In this document: piece by piece, positions 48,271 to 60,373 of the stretch
Numbering within the stretch: position 1 is the first letter of the stretch
How the letters are laid out: the number at the start of each line of letters is the position of its first letter
From: Tetrastigma voinierianum
Taxonomy: Eukaryota > Streptophyta > Magnoliopsida > Vitales > Vitaceae
Reading direction: 5' to 3'
Length of the DNA: 64,000 bases
NCBI GenBank assembly: GCA_016808115.1
Contig: JAEQBH010000647.1
Location: 186,001 to 250,000, forward strand
Notes under the pieces: model-generated
The model's input: only the letters and a program-made list of their open reading frames with translations
What the model was told of the DNA's origin: nothing
Database searches by the model: none
Position numbers and translations under genes: made by a program

Positions 48271-48789
48271 ACCAATGGTTGATTTTAAAACTGTATGAAA
48301 AATGTTTATAAATCAAGATCAACCACTAGAGGCCTTTCTTGCTTATTGTACCCTAGTAAACACGGGAGCACAGGCTTGTAGGTACGGTGGAAGGGCCTTG
48401 GCCCACATCACCTAGGTGGAAGGGCCTTGGCCCACATCACCTTCCGGTAAATATGGTGGAAAGACCTTGATGCACGTCACCATATAATAGTAGTGGCGCT
48501 AACCACATATACTCAGTGCGTGCCACGGTCCCGCTTTGTATGCCATGATGGCCTTGAACTAAGTTTGTCGACCGAGCGAATCTAAAATGCATGAAGTAGT
48601 ATTGTCCCCCAACTTCACCGTGCACGTGCGGAACCACATTTGACAGTATGCTTGCTTAAACTAGGGATTTTCTAGGCTGTTTTATAAAACACACTTTTTG
48701 TAGCATCTTAAATATGGGTTCTAAATCATCATTATCTGCACTCATATCCTTTCTGATCAAATAATACCATGCTACATTTCAATGGTTCT

Positions 48790-48990
48790 GATCAAACCAT
48801 TGCTTGCTTGAAATATGGTTTAATACTTTAAAACCATTGCTTGCTTGAAATATGGTTTAATACGTTAAAACCATTGCTTGCTTGCTTTTTAAAATATGGT
48901 TTACAATCAAACCACTGCTTGCTTGATTTTCAAATATGGTTTACAATCAAAACCATTGTTTGCTTGTTATATGGTTTAATACTTTAAAAC
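48790..48990. repeat. Tandem array B: AAACCAT...ATGGTTT hairpins
   Basis: Five units of about 37-41 bp: AAACCATTGCTTGCTTG, then AAATATGGTTTA. The arms AAACCAT and ATGGTTT are complementary with GCTTGCTTG in the loop. The same linker word as in array A but a different stem. Confidence 0.9.
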
Positions 48991-50517
48991 CATAACATAC
49001 CAGTGTAAAACGATTTATAAATAATACACTAGTATTGAAAAATAGGTTTAGAACACTCACATTTCTGGTTACAAAACTTGAGCACGACTTCACAACTTCT
49101 CCACCTTTGCTTTTACCTTACATACTCAAGAGAATATGGCGAAAACATTAATCGCCTGCGTAATCGTGTAAAACTTAACGTAGGCTTACAAAGAGACTAT
49201 ATTGAAACGAATTCGGATTTTAAAGAAACTTCACATGCAAGTCACATTAGGGTCACACAAAATTCATATAAAGCGAATAGACAAATTATCCTTGCTTGAG
49301 CACAAAAGCCCTAAAAAAACCATTCATTTTGATAATTTTTTTCCATGATTACTCTTTGGACTTTATTATAAAAATTTTCGCAGTCTTCAAAAATTATGAA
49401 ACTCTCCAGATCAGTCCTTTATATATCCAATGAAATCTATTTTAATTTTCAATTTAAAATTCCTTCTCTAAAGCCCTCAACCACATAACATAAGTTACAG
49501 TATTTTTTGATGACAAATTGGTTAGCTCATTGGATCACCTACCGTTATTCTTGATTTATGGGGTCTTAACTCCATAAATTGGAAATGGTTTATTCACTCA
49601 TTTGAATCTATGGTTCTAATGTTTCTTATCCAATTGGAATCACCCAATTTGGATCACCAAAACTCAGGTTATTGTATTTTACATCTAGATTACTCAAATT
49701 GGCATAACATAATCTGCACATAGCTCCACTTTGACAGATTTCTGGGAACTTTGGGGTTACAATTTTTATACACTTACTTCAAGATAATTATTCCCCTAGA
49801 ATTCTATTTTACCTAGTATTTTGAATCACTCAATTTGGATGAGTGAAACTCAACTTATGGCCAAAACATTATAACAATACCCAAAACATTATAACAATAC
49901 CCAAAACAGAGCATAACCCGTAAGCTACACGAGCTCACCTTTATGTCATTATTTGGGAGCCTTAGAGCTACCATTTGCTCATGTTCCCTTCTATACATTT
50001 GTAGCCCTATCTCTTATGGTTCTTTAACAATTAGAATCACTTCATTTGGATGATTATAACTTAACCTATAGCCAAAAAGCAAAACGGGGTTTTTCTGAAA
50101 TTTTGTGGCATTTCCTTTGAAAACCCGACATTCTCCTTTTTACAATCATTCCTTAAAACCAATCCAACCAATCAAGACAATACAAAACAACCTCAAAAAA
50201 CCGACAGAGAATTTACCCAAACCACCACAAACACTTATGTTGGTGGTTTGGAACTCTTACAACCAAACCCTAGGTAAAAATCGAGTCACTCCAAAGGTCC
50301 ACAGATTCATAGCAAAACCATAGAAATATGATGGACTCCATGTTTATGCCCCATACCAATTAGGGTTTACCCACACCTTCAACAATTCTAGGGTTAGGAT
50401 GATCTCCTAACAAAACCCTAGGTTTAGAACAAGCCAAAAATCCATACGAACCCTTAGTAATCCATACAAAACCAAAACCCATGCAAAAATCTAAATATTC
50501 ATACCTTTTTGCTCTTC

Positions 50518-50560
50518 TCCCTCTTCTTCTTCCTCTTCTTCCTCTTCTTCCTCTCTTCCT
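50518..50560. repeat. TTC/TCC microsatellite
   Basis: CTTCTTCCTCTTCTTCC-type tract, purine-rich on minus. Confidence 0.85.
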
Positions 50561-51089
50561 TTCTCCAAAAACTTGAAGTCCTAATTGTGAGACCAAAATG
50601 AGAGATTTGTTTGTTTCATGCCCTTTTATATTATCATATTGCCTTTATTTGAAATTAAGTCCTCAAGTTTCTTTCTTTTTGCAAATCAACTTATGCTATA
50701 TTCTATAATGACATACTCTCTTCTTTTATTATGACCTTCATATCCCTTTTTGACCAATTACAACTTTACCCTTGTTCTAATACAAAATTCCAAAAATACT
50801 ACAATGGCACTTAAATAATTAGGAAAGTCTTTTGGTGCACATATGCGCCCCTATGGTTCTGCGTCTTAGTACCTCTCGGGGCGGGGCGTTTATTGACTTT
50901 GTTATGGATATGCGATATCCCCACCATCCTTTCGATTATCTTTTCTGTCATTGGTTCCCTCTCCTCTTGAGCCATCATAGCACAATAGAAGAAGTACCAG
51001 CAATGCAGTTTCTACTACTATGTTCAACACTTGAATCAAAGAGATTCGAGAAATATGTGAGGTTGAAATGAGTCCCTAGTGTCTTGACT

Positions 51090-53806
51090 AAAACTTTCAC
51101 TAGACTTCTTCGGATAAAACTCGCTCAACATTAACTTTGTTTCTCAAAGCATGTACACTTGATTCATGGATCAAGATTTCCATCTTCATCATCTAAATGG
51201 AGAGGTCTAACCCATTGAAATAGTTGATTATATTCTTTTTTTTCACCAAACTCAGCTGAAATTTCAAGTAAATCGAGAAAATTATTTTCGGCAACTTTAT
51301 CGGTCTCTACCTCCATATCACGGATCTTTAATTTCATGTTGTAATAACAAAAAACCAATTGTTAGAGCCTAGGATAAGCAAGTCGATTTCTTTGTTTGGT
51401 ATGAATTAGAGAAAATGTGCTCCAATTTCTTTCACAAGTTGAAGATGATGCGGTTTGAGAAAGAACCTTTAAGGCCAAACTCCTTAATGTTGTAGTGTGA
51501 TTTTCATACAAAAACCACCATTCAACTGCAATAAAAATTACTTATATTCGATATATAATAATAAAATAGTTATAAAATTTACTTATAATGAGAATTAACA
51601 CTCACCAGGAACCATTTTTTATCTTGATTCTATTGCTACCTAATCATCAAATCCCCTTTTTGCATCACGAAATAGTATCAACTGTGAATTCAAAATGTCA
51701 AAAAATCTAAAATAAAAAATCAATCGAATAAATTGAATCAATTAATTAGAATTAGAAACTCATTAATTTTACCTCATTTCCAAATTACAAAGGCCTTCGA
51801 CATTAGGATCTGGTGAAAAAACATCATGAGCGACGAAGTAGCTGAGTTACAACCAACTCGGTGCATCTTGAAATTTTGGATTTAGATAGTATGCTATAAT
51901 AGTTATTGAGAATTAATATGTGATAATAATATAAACATAATATTATGAAATGTGAATATCGGCGAAGAGGATATTAATTAGTTACTTGTTGCATGAAGAG
52001 GATGCTTAGGAGTTCTATCCCAACAATCTGCGATGATAAGTTTCACCTACTCTTTAGCTTTGAGTCGATCTAAATTTGTCTTCATCAACCGAATCAACTC
52101 GTAGACAAATGGCATGGTTGGAATGACTTCTGAATCAGTAATGCGAAGCACTGTGTATAGTGCATCATAGATGGACACTAACTTCTCCACCTTCTCGATA
52201 TTGATGATCAAACATGGAGTCTTTCAACCTCATATACAACTTCGATCCAAACTAAACTTGTGAGATGACCATTCATTACTAATAAATACTTTCTTCAAAT
52301 CAACCCTTTTCTTTTAAAGACTGTCAAGGGCAATATAGTTTGTTGCAAATCTTATTGCTCAAGGCATACGATATCTGCTACGAATCTATCGCATTTTCGC
52401 AGCTGACGACCATGATTGTAAATTAAGTTGGTTATCTTTCGAAACCATTCTAGATCAAGCTGAACAACCTTTATCCCTTTGCAATGTCTTCAAACATTAA
52501 ATCGATGCGTGTGTTGCATGAGTCAATACAGTTGTATTTTTATCGGCAACTTTCCGCTTTGCAAATGCTGGCCCATTATCTATTACAATTTGAACCACAT
52601 ATGATTCTCCAACTTCCTTGATAACGTCTTTCAATAAACCATACATGTATTTGTTGTACTAATCTTATACGATGCATCCAACGGATTTGAGAAGGTATTC
52701 GGTTTGAATATACCATGAAATTAACCATGCTCAATTTAGTTGGCCCGGTTCATCCATCGCACATAATTATACATCCATATGTCTCCCATTTCTCCCTTTG
52801 TAAGTTGACATAAGCTTTCATGTCTTTATACTCCATTTCCATGTACTTGCTTTTGATTTCATACGGAGATGGTGGTTCGATGCCCATCCCTACATATAAT
52901 AATTCAAGGAAAGGTGGTTATTAAAACATATTTCATATGAAGATCATAATGTAAAACATATTATACAATTAGACAAACCTGCTTGTTGTGCACAAAAAAT
53001 CATGTTCTTAAAATGGTGCGAGTCCGCTTTTTGAGGTGGAACACTTTCATATATGAAGAACTTGTTAATTAATCGTCCCATTGTTTCCTTGATTAAACCA
53101 CCTTTGAACATATTTTTTAGGCTTTTTGTTTTGCGTAGAAGACTTGTATAATGATGGTGCAATTGGCGATGATGGATCCAGTATCGCAGAACACTTTGTG
53201 ATCTTTGTATCGTCTTGATGGATCACACGGTTGTGAAGACTACTTTATAGCAATTATGCAAAAAAAAAATAAAATCAACTTACAATATTTTATACATAAT
53301 TATGTGAAAAAATGAATTAGGTATAAAGATTTACCTATTTTTCTTTTGCCTCTCATAAATCTTGCGGCCTGATCTCGGTTTCATTCACTAGCTTTTAATG
53401 CACGTACTCCTTCTCGATATTCATCTCGCTCATCGGGGTGCATGTCAGTCGGATACATATACACATCCTCATCACCCTTCTCCTCCTCATCATCATCAAT
53501 GAGACTGTGATGTTTTCCTCCCATTATGCCTTGTAATTTAGCTCGAATTTCTTTCATATCAGCTGCTTTTTTCGCTTTTAATTTACTTTTCTGTTCTAAA
53601 AGTTGATTCATTTCTTGTTTTATTTCCGACGACACAGTTGGACACTTCTTAGTATTTGAATGGGGATCCATATGTAACAGATGAAACTTTAAGCGAGTAA
53701 TTCCACCACTTTTTATGCTTAAACCACAATAATTACAAATTGTTCCATTTTTATGTCCCTCGAAGGTCTTATGATATATGTAGGATCTCGGCCTCCACTT
53801 CCACTA
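51090..53806 (-). pseudogene. hAT transposase (BED finger, DUF659, hAT dimerisation)
   Basis: DNA transposase, now broken. First exon (about 53806-53345): BED zinc finger CNYCGLSIKSGGITRLKFH, then a Lys-rich linker and DDDEEEKGDED acidic patch. An intron near 53340-53212 (GTAAAT donor) and exon to 52980 with MGRLINKFFIYESVPPQKAD. Another intron 52979-52890. DUF659 catalytic part (52889-52380) with MGIEPPSPYEIK, YGCIIMCDG and the LMFEDIAKGIK region, several stops. Dimerisation domain (about 51540-51164) with TASSSTCERNWSTFSLIHT and KQRNRLAYPRL, one in-frame stop, then VFCYYNMKLK and DDEDGNLDP. The C-terminal tail (VERVLSEEV) is one frame off at about 51110. Confidence 0.88.
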
Positions 53807-53839
53807 AGCTAGTTCTATAAACACATGATTTTATTGAAA

Positions 53840-54990
53840 ATAAAGAATTCAAATCGGTGTGATCTTTGTATATGAAATATCATTATAATAACATTATATA
53901 TATGTAATTTAACATAAAAGTAAAACCTATAGAAGTTTCTAACATGATATCTAGCCAATAACTCCATCATTAAGATATCTAAGAAGATCTAAATTTCTAA
54001 CATTAAATATGTCTAAGATCTAAGTTTCAAACATTATATAATTATAACTAAAAATTTAATGTAAGCCAATATGTTTCAAATTACTAAATAGTAGGATATT
54101 TAATATCTAAGTTTCAAACATTATCTAACTTAATTTATTATTATCAAATTAAACCAAAATAAAACTAAGATACATTAAAAATAAAATATGCATGTAAGTA
54201 ATATGTTTCAAATTACTAAAATAAGATTATAGTAAATAACTAAGTTTGAAACATTATATAACTAAAATAACTAAATAAATAATATAATTAATTAACTAAA
54301 AATTATATTATCAATTAAACTAAAATAAAACTATAGTATAAAAATATAGATTATAGTATAAAAATGTTTCAAACATAATATAACTAAAATAAGATTATAA
54401 TAAATAAGTTTGAAACATTATATAACTAAAATAACTATTAACTAAATAACTAATATAATTAATTAACTAAAAATTATATTATCAAATTAAACTATAATAA
54501 AACTATAGTATAAAAATATAGATTATAAACTACTTAGCCCTAAAATAAACTAAGATACATTAAAAATAAAATATGCATGTAAGTAATATGTTTCAAATTT
54601 CTAAAATAAGATTATAGTATAAAAATGTTTCAAACATTATATAACTAAAATAAGATTATAGTAAATAACTAATATAATTAATTAACTAACAAATTATATT
54701 AGTTAGTAATATAATTAATTAACTAAACATTATATTAGTTAGTAATATGTTTATGAACTAAAATAATATTATTACGATATCTAAGTAAAAAGATCAAAAT
54801 TTCTAACATTACATAATAGTAGGATGTGTAATGTCTAAGTTTCAAATATTATATCTAACATAATTTATTATTATCAAATTAAACTAAAATAAAACTATAG
54901 TAAAAAATATTTATTATAAACAACTTCCAACACCAAAATAAAACTAAATAAAATATGCATAAAAACAAAATTAATGAACAAAAGAAACAT
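53840..54990. repeat. AT-rich degenerate repeats, hAT 5' region
   Basis: More than 80 per cent A/T by eye. Words such as GTTTCAAACATTATATAACT and TAATATAATTAATTAACTAA recur, with a partial duplication at about 54220 and 54385. Lies between the right TIR and the transposase start, so it would include the promoter and 5' UTR. No coding. Confidence 0.7.
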
Positions 54991-55664
54991 ACCTTAATTC
55001 ACAAAGATCTTCCAAAAAATTAGGATAAGGAGACAAGAAAAGTAATTTCAGAGTGAAATGGAGCTTAGATGTGGATTGATGAGTTTGTAATAAAAGTGTA
55101 TGATTTTAGGGTATTTATAGAATTTTTGGAGTCAAAATTAGTCATTGGTTATTAACCGTTGTAATTTATTTATAACCATTGGATTTTTATTTTGGTTCAA
55201 ATATAGTACATTTGGATTATCATATATCCTTTATAAATCATTCGGGACGGTGTCGAAGCTTGATTTAAAAATCAGTTGGATGAAAAAATATAGTCATTAG
55301 TTCTTTAAAAGGTGAGCGAAATATGGTACATTGGTCAACGAGGGGAAACAATTTGAGGGTTAGGATCATCATGTTTTTTTTTCCGAAAAAAGGGCTAAAA
55401 AATCGCCAATTTTTTAAATTGATTTTTTCATTTATCCAGATTTATTGCTGATTTTTTTATTTGGGCGCGATCACGGCGCGTGCTCCACGAGACCACGATT
55501 TTTGATGGAAAAATCGGCATTTTCCGTTACCGTGAAAAATGGCGATTTTCTGGAATTTTTGACTTATGATTATCTTTTGCAAAAATCTTTTCCATGTTGG
55601 CTGAAAACCGATTTTTCAATGATATTTCGATCGAAAAATCCGATTTTTTGTCCCTAATTACAAG

Positions 55665-56730
55665 TTAAATGTTTAATATTATATGAATGAACATGGCAAA
55701 GTCTATGTGTAAGGGGAAAAAAAATGACACCTAAGCAACAGGTGTGCGGTTAGGGCGCGTCACAATATGGAAGAGCTTGGCTTACTAGAGAATCCTAAAA
55801 GGAAACAAACTCTAGAGAGCTAAAAAAAAAAAAGAATTCTACCAATAACAAGAAATAAATAATATAATAAAATTTAAAAATAATAACTTGTTGCCTATCA
55901 TACCTAACTCGAGTGGTAGAGCGCTCACCGTTTCAAATAATCATCAAGGGGTGACAATCTATGGAAATAGTTACTACCTTAAAGGTTGGGGAAGAGAAAA
56001 TTAAAAAAACAATAGTAATTTGTTCTTATAAGAAGCTTGTATGTTAGGTTGTAGTAACTTGTTTTTATAATGATGCGAACATGGATCTCTCATAACTCTC
56101 AACCCTTTAACCACTTGAGCCAGACCTTAGGCTTATAAGAGCCTTAATATTATATGAAAACTTCATTGATTGATAGCCCAAATTGTTAGACTTTTTTATT
56201 CTTATAAAAGTTAATGTTAATTTGAATTACTTCACTTTTTAATTGAAAATATGGTAATTTGATTAAATGACCTTTTGTATATCCAATTTTGGAAATATGA
56301 CTCTTCATAAATTTTTGGCTTGCTTTTGATAGAAATGTCCTTGATTTTTACAAAAATAAGTCATTCTTCTAAAAGACCATGTAAATACATGAAATATAGA
56401 AGAGTGTTTTTGTCTAACATGAATTAGTTTTTAAGAAAAACATTTAGTGTAAGTATCCCGATCAAGCCAACTCTGTGCATCAACAAATGCTTAACGAACC
56501 TCGCAAAGGCGCATCCAACGACAAGATGCCTGGCCACACTCCGATGATTAAATCAACAAAAGATGGAGAATAAGAGAAAGATAGTTCACATAGTCGGAAA
56601 AAAATTGAATTTCCTCGGGGGAGATCTTCCCGATTTATAGGGCTTGATTCGCCAATCTTCCCTTAATTTTAGGAATAAAATCTCTTAATTTTAGGGATGA
56701 AATCTGTTCTTCCCTATCAAGGATTAATTG
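55665..56730. other. AT-rich spacer with tRNA-like fragments
   Basis: No ORF of note. 55904-55925 plus (ACTCGAGTGGTAGAGCGCTC) looks like a tRNA/SINE head, and 56072-56122 minus has A and B boxes. 56460-56730 has a minus TATA-like CCTATAAATC and may be a copia/gypsy LTR remnant abutting the next LTR. Confidence 0.5.
56072..56122 (-). repeat. Possible tRNA-derived SINE promoter
   Basis: Minus TGGCTCAAGTGG (56122-56111) fits the pol III A box, and ATGTTCGCATC (56082-56072) resembles the B box GGTTCGANNCC; spacing is about 30 bp. No cloverleaf could be folded by eye, so a real tRNA gene is unlikely. Confidence 0.45.
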
Positions 56731-58612
56731 TGATGCCCCAATTTTCGAGGTTCTCGTTGACAACCCGTCAACTCGCAAAATTTCTGTCTTAGGTCGTCTT
56801 GCACCTAAGTCTTGGTACCGAACCGGTACCAACTACCCATGGACACCGAATTACTAGGCACCACTTCCATACGTCCCTTCACAGGGACCCATTCATTCAT
56901 ATTTAAATCTAAAATATGAAAAGAACATGTATAATTACAGTCCGTAGGAGTCCGATCACAACCCTCTTACCATAATTACATACCCGACTATTTATATAAT
57001 AGTCCAAAAGAATTTTATAAAAATCCTTTTATATCAAACACTTTTACAAAAAAAATGTTACTCAAGACCACATGTCGGCCTCCTTCGCAAATCACGGCCT
57101 CATCAAAGCGCCGTCTTCCTATACACTCCCTGTACCTGAAAGGGGATCCCAAGACGGGGTGAGCAATGCCCAGTAGAAAAATTTTCCTACAAGGGCTGCT
57201 CCCCACCTAAATGCACATGCAATGACATACATCAAACCACATTCAATACAGAAAATGCAATCCTATATGGAATATTTCATGTCATGCATGAGATGAGACT
57301 CCTCATGCTCATAACCCAAGTCCTGATCGACTCCCTCACACATGAAAATGCCAAGAGTGAAAACCAGTCATTAGTGTTTCACCCAATGACTTTTTATCCA
57401 AAACAAAACCTTTTTGTTTTATAATTCAAAATCCATTGGACAAACTTCGATATTCACTTGTTTTTACCAAGTCTCGTGTGTTTTTGTGGGTGGCGAATTT
57501 CTGGGGTCTCACCACAAGCTTCGCATGCCTTTCGACACTTTCGTGAACTTTCATCGCTGGATACATATGTCTAACCAAGAATAAAATTTGGGTTTTTCAC
57601 CCTGGGGGGGATCTGCCCCATCTTGCTTCACCCAACACACGTATATTTATTTATTTTAATGTTATGCAACCGTGAGTCTCAATTTTGGACGTCGTCCCAT
57701 TTCCGAGCTCACCACATATTCACCAAGAATGGTGAATAACCAATACCATGCACATACACCCGACTCGACGCGATGTCCCGTGCATATGAAATGCGAATAT
57801 ACAATTTCATGTTATATCATGTTACATGCATAATGAGAGCTACATGCAACATTACCAAAACATAGATAATTATATTTTCTACATATAATTTACATCCATC
57901 ATAAATTCCATGTCAATACATCCATAAGCATGCATTAACATGATTTTCACACAACCAACATGTTATTCAAATTTATGCAATAACACATAAAAAAACAAAA
58001 AAAAAACAGCACACACAGAGTCCAAAATCAACCCCTGACCGTTCGAAACAACTCGAAATCTTGTCCGACTGTCAGGAATCGCCCCTAAATTCAGTCCAGA
58101 TCGGTCCAAAATGTGGGGCCTCGAATCTAGTCCTGAATCGTCCGAAACAAATTCTGTGGGCTTTAATATTTAGTCCCAAAATCTTGGGACTAAATCACAC
58201 GACCAGTCACGACCCTGAAGAAAACCTATGTCATTAAATGGCTTTTAGGATAAAAATAATCCAAGTAGGAAATTTTCCTACCTCTTAGAGTTTGACGAAA
58301 CTCTCAGATTTTGGTACCCATGCGTAGCTCTCGATGTGTGGATCGACTTTTTCTTTTGCTCCGAAGAAACCTACGGTCAAATTTCCGTAAATCTTTGAGA
58401 GAAGTGGAAACCTTTTTTTTCCTTTCTCCCTCTCTCTCTCTCTTATGCTCGTTCTCTCTTTCTTTTTCTCCCCCTTTCTTTATTTTTCTTCTTTTCTTCC
58501 TTTTTCTTATCCATTCGCACTTTTGTTTGTTACTATCCCCTTTTCCTTTTCATTTTCCTTTTTCTCTTTTTCTATTTTCTCTTTTCTCTTTCTCTTTTTC
58601 TCATCACCCGTA
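56731..58612 (-). repeat. Truncated LTR of the Tekay/Del-like family
   Basis: Begins TGATGCCCCAATTTTCGAGG and follows the 14151 LTR through ACAACCCGTCAAC, CTGTACCTGAAAGGGG, GAGCAATGCCCAGTAGA and the pyrimidine tract (58415-58610). It stops there; the U3 end expected next is missing. A plus-strand frame at 58311-58616 is just this pyrimidine tract. Confidence 0.8.
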
Positions 58613-58634
58613 TTGATAAAAAAATGGGGAAACT

Positions 58635-59220
58635 TGTGAAATCCTGGAAAATCCTAATTTTATGAAAAAATGGTAAAATGGTAATTTCGGTCAAAATTCG
58701 GAATTTTTTCTAGATCTCGGATGACGAAATGGACTTCACCGTTGGAATCATCTCGCGAAATCTAGCTACCACGTCGACTTCGTCAATTGGTGACAGCCAC
58801 TTCATGTTTCGGCATCGAGAGCGCGCGGGACCACTTGGCACATTTTGAGTGGCTCAAGATGAGACACGTGTCAAGTAGTGAGCTAGTCAAACAATGAGCT
58901 CAAGTGTGGGGCCATAGGAGACAAATGGCACCTTGTGAATGGATGGAAATCCATGGTAGGTGGATAAGTGGATAGGTGAAATCCTAAGAACCAATGAGAA
59001 AGTGACAAGTGGCATGAGATGACAAACTTTCTTGACCCCAACCTAGACCAAATTGGTTTGGGAGGGAAAGGAAGAGAGAGAAAGAGCAAATCGAGAAAGA
59101 GAGAGAAAAGAGGAGAGATTTTATAGTGAGAAGCTCTCACTTCTCTCTATATTTCCCGGTGATCGATCCGTCAAATCCAGCGAGACAAGAGGTAAAGTTG
59201 ATCCTCATGGCAAGAGCTAC
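58635..59220 (+). repeat. Oppositely oriented LTR, 5' part
   Basis: Plus strand: a polypurine-like AAAAATGGGGAAACT then TGTGAAATCCTGG, the LTR-start signature of this family (TGTAAAACCCGGG at the 14151 element), followed by TCTAGATCTCGGATGACG and CACCGTTGG, which match the complement of 16750-16800. A purine tract and TTTTATAG follow near 59120. It ends where an Athila-type LTR begins. Confidence 0.65.
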
Positions 59221-60373
59221 TGATAGGTCGTATGCGTGATGTGTAAAAACTAGATGTAGCGCCTATGTACGCAAGTGAACGCTTCGTATCAAGTAGTAGT
59301 AGTATACCTAAGTACGGATATCGATCCACGGAGAGAAATGCATTGACTACTGAAATTGACCTTATAATATTATCTGGACGAAACTTTGAATGCTATCTAA
59401 CTAATGTAGGAGATTAAAATGAAAGCTAAGTTAATTTGGGGAATTACCTGGCCGTGGAGACTAGGATTTGCTCCCTACCACTTTGATGGATTTACCTATA
59501 GGAATTACTATTCAAAATACAATGACTTCATGATGGCTGGTGATCGTGTTTACGAGATACCCTCTCGAGGTGTATCCGCCTATCTCGCCGCAAGGCTGGG
59601 TGCATCTCGCCCGACCCAATACTCCTCGAAACGCTTTAAATGCTTCTGCACCTTAATCGCTTACACTTAGAATTGAGATATATCTATTTACCGATTTAAC
59701 CGAGGGTCGCTCTATTCAGATCCCTGGGAGTCCTTATCTCTCGATTTCGGATACCCAGTAGGACCATGCCAATGTTGGCTAGACATTACCATGTATTTAA
59801 ATCACATATATAGAGCAGATAAATGCAAATCATAAATAAACTGAATAATATAATTTTAAACCTTAATCCATTCAATTGTGACAAGGTTCAACAAAACCCT
59901 AGATAGAAATCTAGAACATAGTAGAACTGGATATACGCATCATTCTATAAATCATCAGTCGTTTATGAGAAAAGAAGAAATAGAAAAACAGTGTCTTTTT
60001 TAATGATCCGAGTCGCTATTGCTCTGCTTTCCGCACTCCAGTCCGTACGTTCTTCGATGCCTCGAAATTAGGTCTCTCTTGCTTTTTATGATTCTAAGGT
60101 AGAAATCACAATGACGTCGTGACGTTGGGTCACTTGTTGACTTTTCTCTGTTGACCAGGCGTTACGACATCACAACGTTGGAACGTCGCGACTTGTCCAG
60201 TTTTTCTCCTGCTTCTTCTTTTCAGCTTCAAATTGCCAAAACCACCCTCTTCACCCGTGAATTCACAAAAATCCGTAAATAAGATATCATTATAATGCGC
60301 CTTATTTAAAATGTAAAATCAACTAAAACATAAAGCGACGCGAGTATAACATGAGTGTTTTAGGCAGTCATCA
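59221..60373 (-). repeat. Athila-type LTR (3')
   Basis: From TGATAGGTCG to AGGCAGTCATCA. Contains GGATATCGATCCACGGAGA near the left end, a phrase frequent in plant gypsy LTRs, and a short run of GTCGCGAC-type words (60116, 60161, 60169, 60185). Right boundary chosen by likeness to the end at 6599; no convincing polypurine tract beside it. Confidence 0.55.

Larger units (their letters stand above)
47358..50841 (-). repeat. Gypsy-type LTR nested in the hAT element
   Basis: Starts TGTCACACCC and runs to about GGTGCACA. Relatives of its 50280-50840 part occur at 1380-1880. Contains two hairpin-bearing tandem arrays, a module repeated at about 190-210 bp in minus orientation (about 49660, 49860, 50070) and a TTC-rich tract. 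No clear target duplication and no internal genes, so it is a solo LTR or a truncated end. Confidence 0.6.
46532..55656 (-). mobile_element. hAT DNA transposon with TIRs and 8-bp TSD
   Basis: Identical 8-bp ATTACAAG at 46524-46531 and 55657-55664. Termini CAAGGAACAAAATATCGG (left) and TAGGGACAAAAAATCGG (complement of right) fit hAT-type CARRG ends. ATATCGG words recur inside the left end (46545-46610). The minus-strand gene encodes BED finger, DUF659 and hAT dimerisation domains in that order. A gypsy LTR (47358-50841) is nested in its 3' part. Total 9,125 bp, about 5.6 kb without the nested LTR. Confidence 0.85.

Noticed and set aside
50832..51071. 79-codon plus-strand frame next to the hAT gene
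   Set aside because: Opposite strand of the hAT 3' region, no family resemblance.
55904..55960. Functional tRNA gene
   Set aside because: Only an A-box-like head; no B box or cloverleaf stems by eye.
58311..58639. Plus-strand frames rich in Leu/Phe/Ser
   Set aside because: Translation of an LTR pyrimidine tract.
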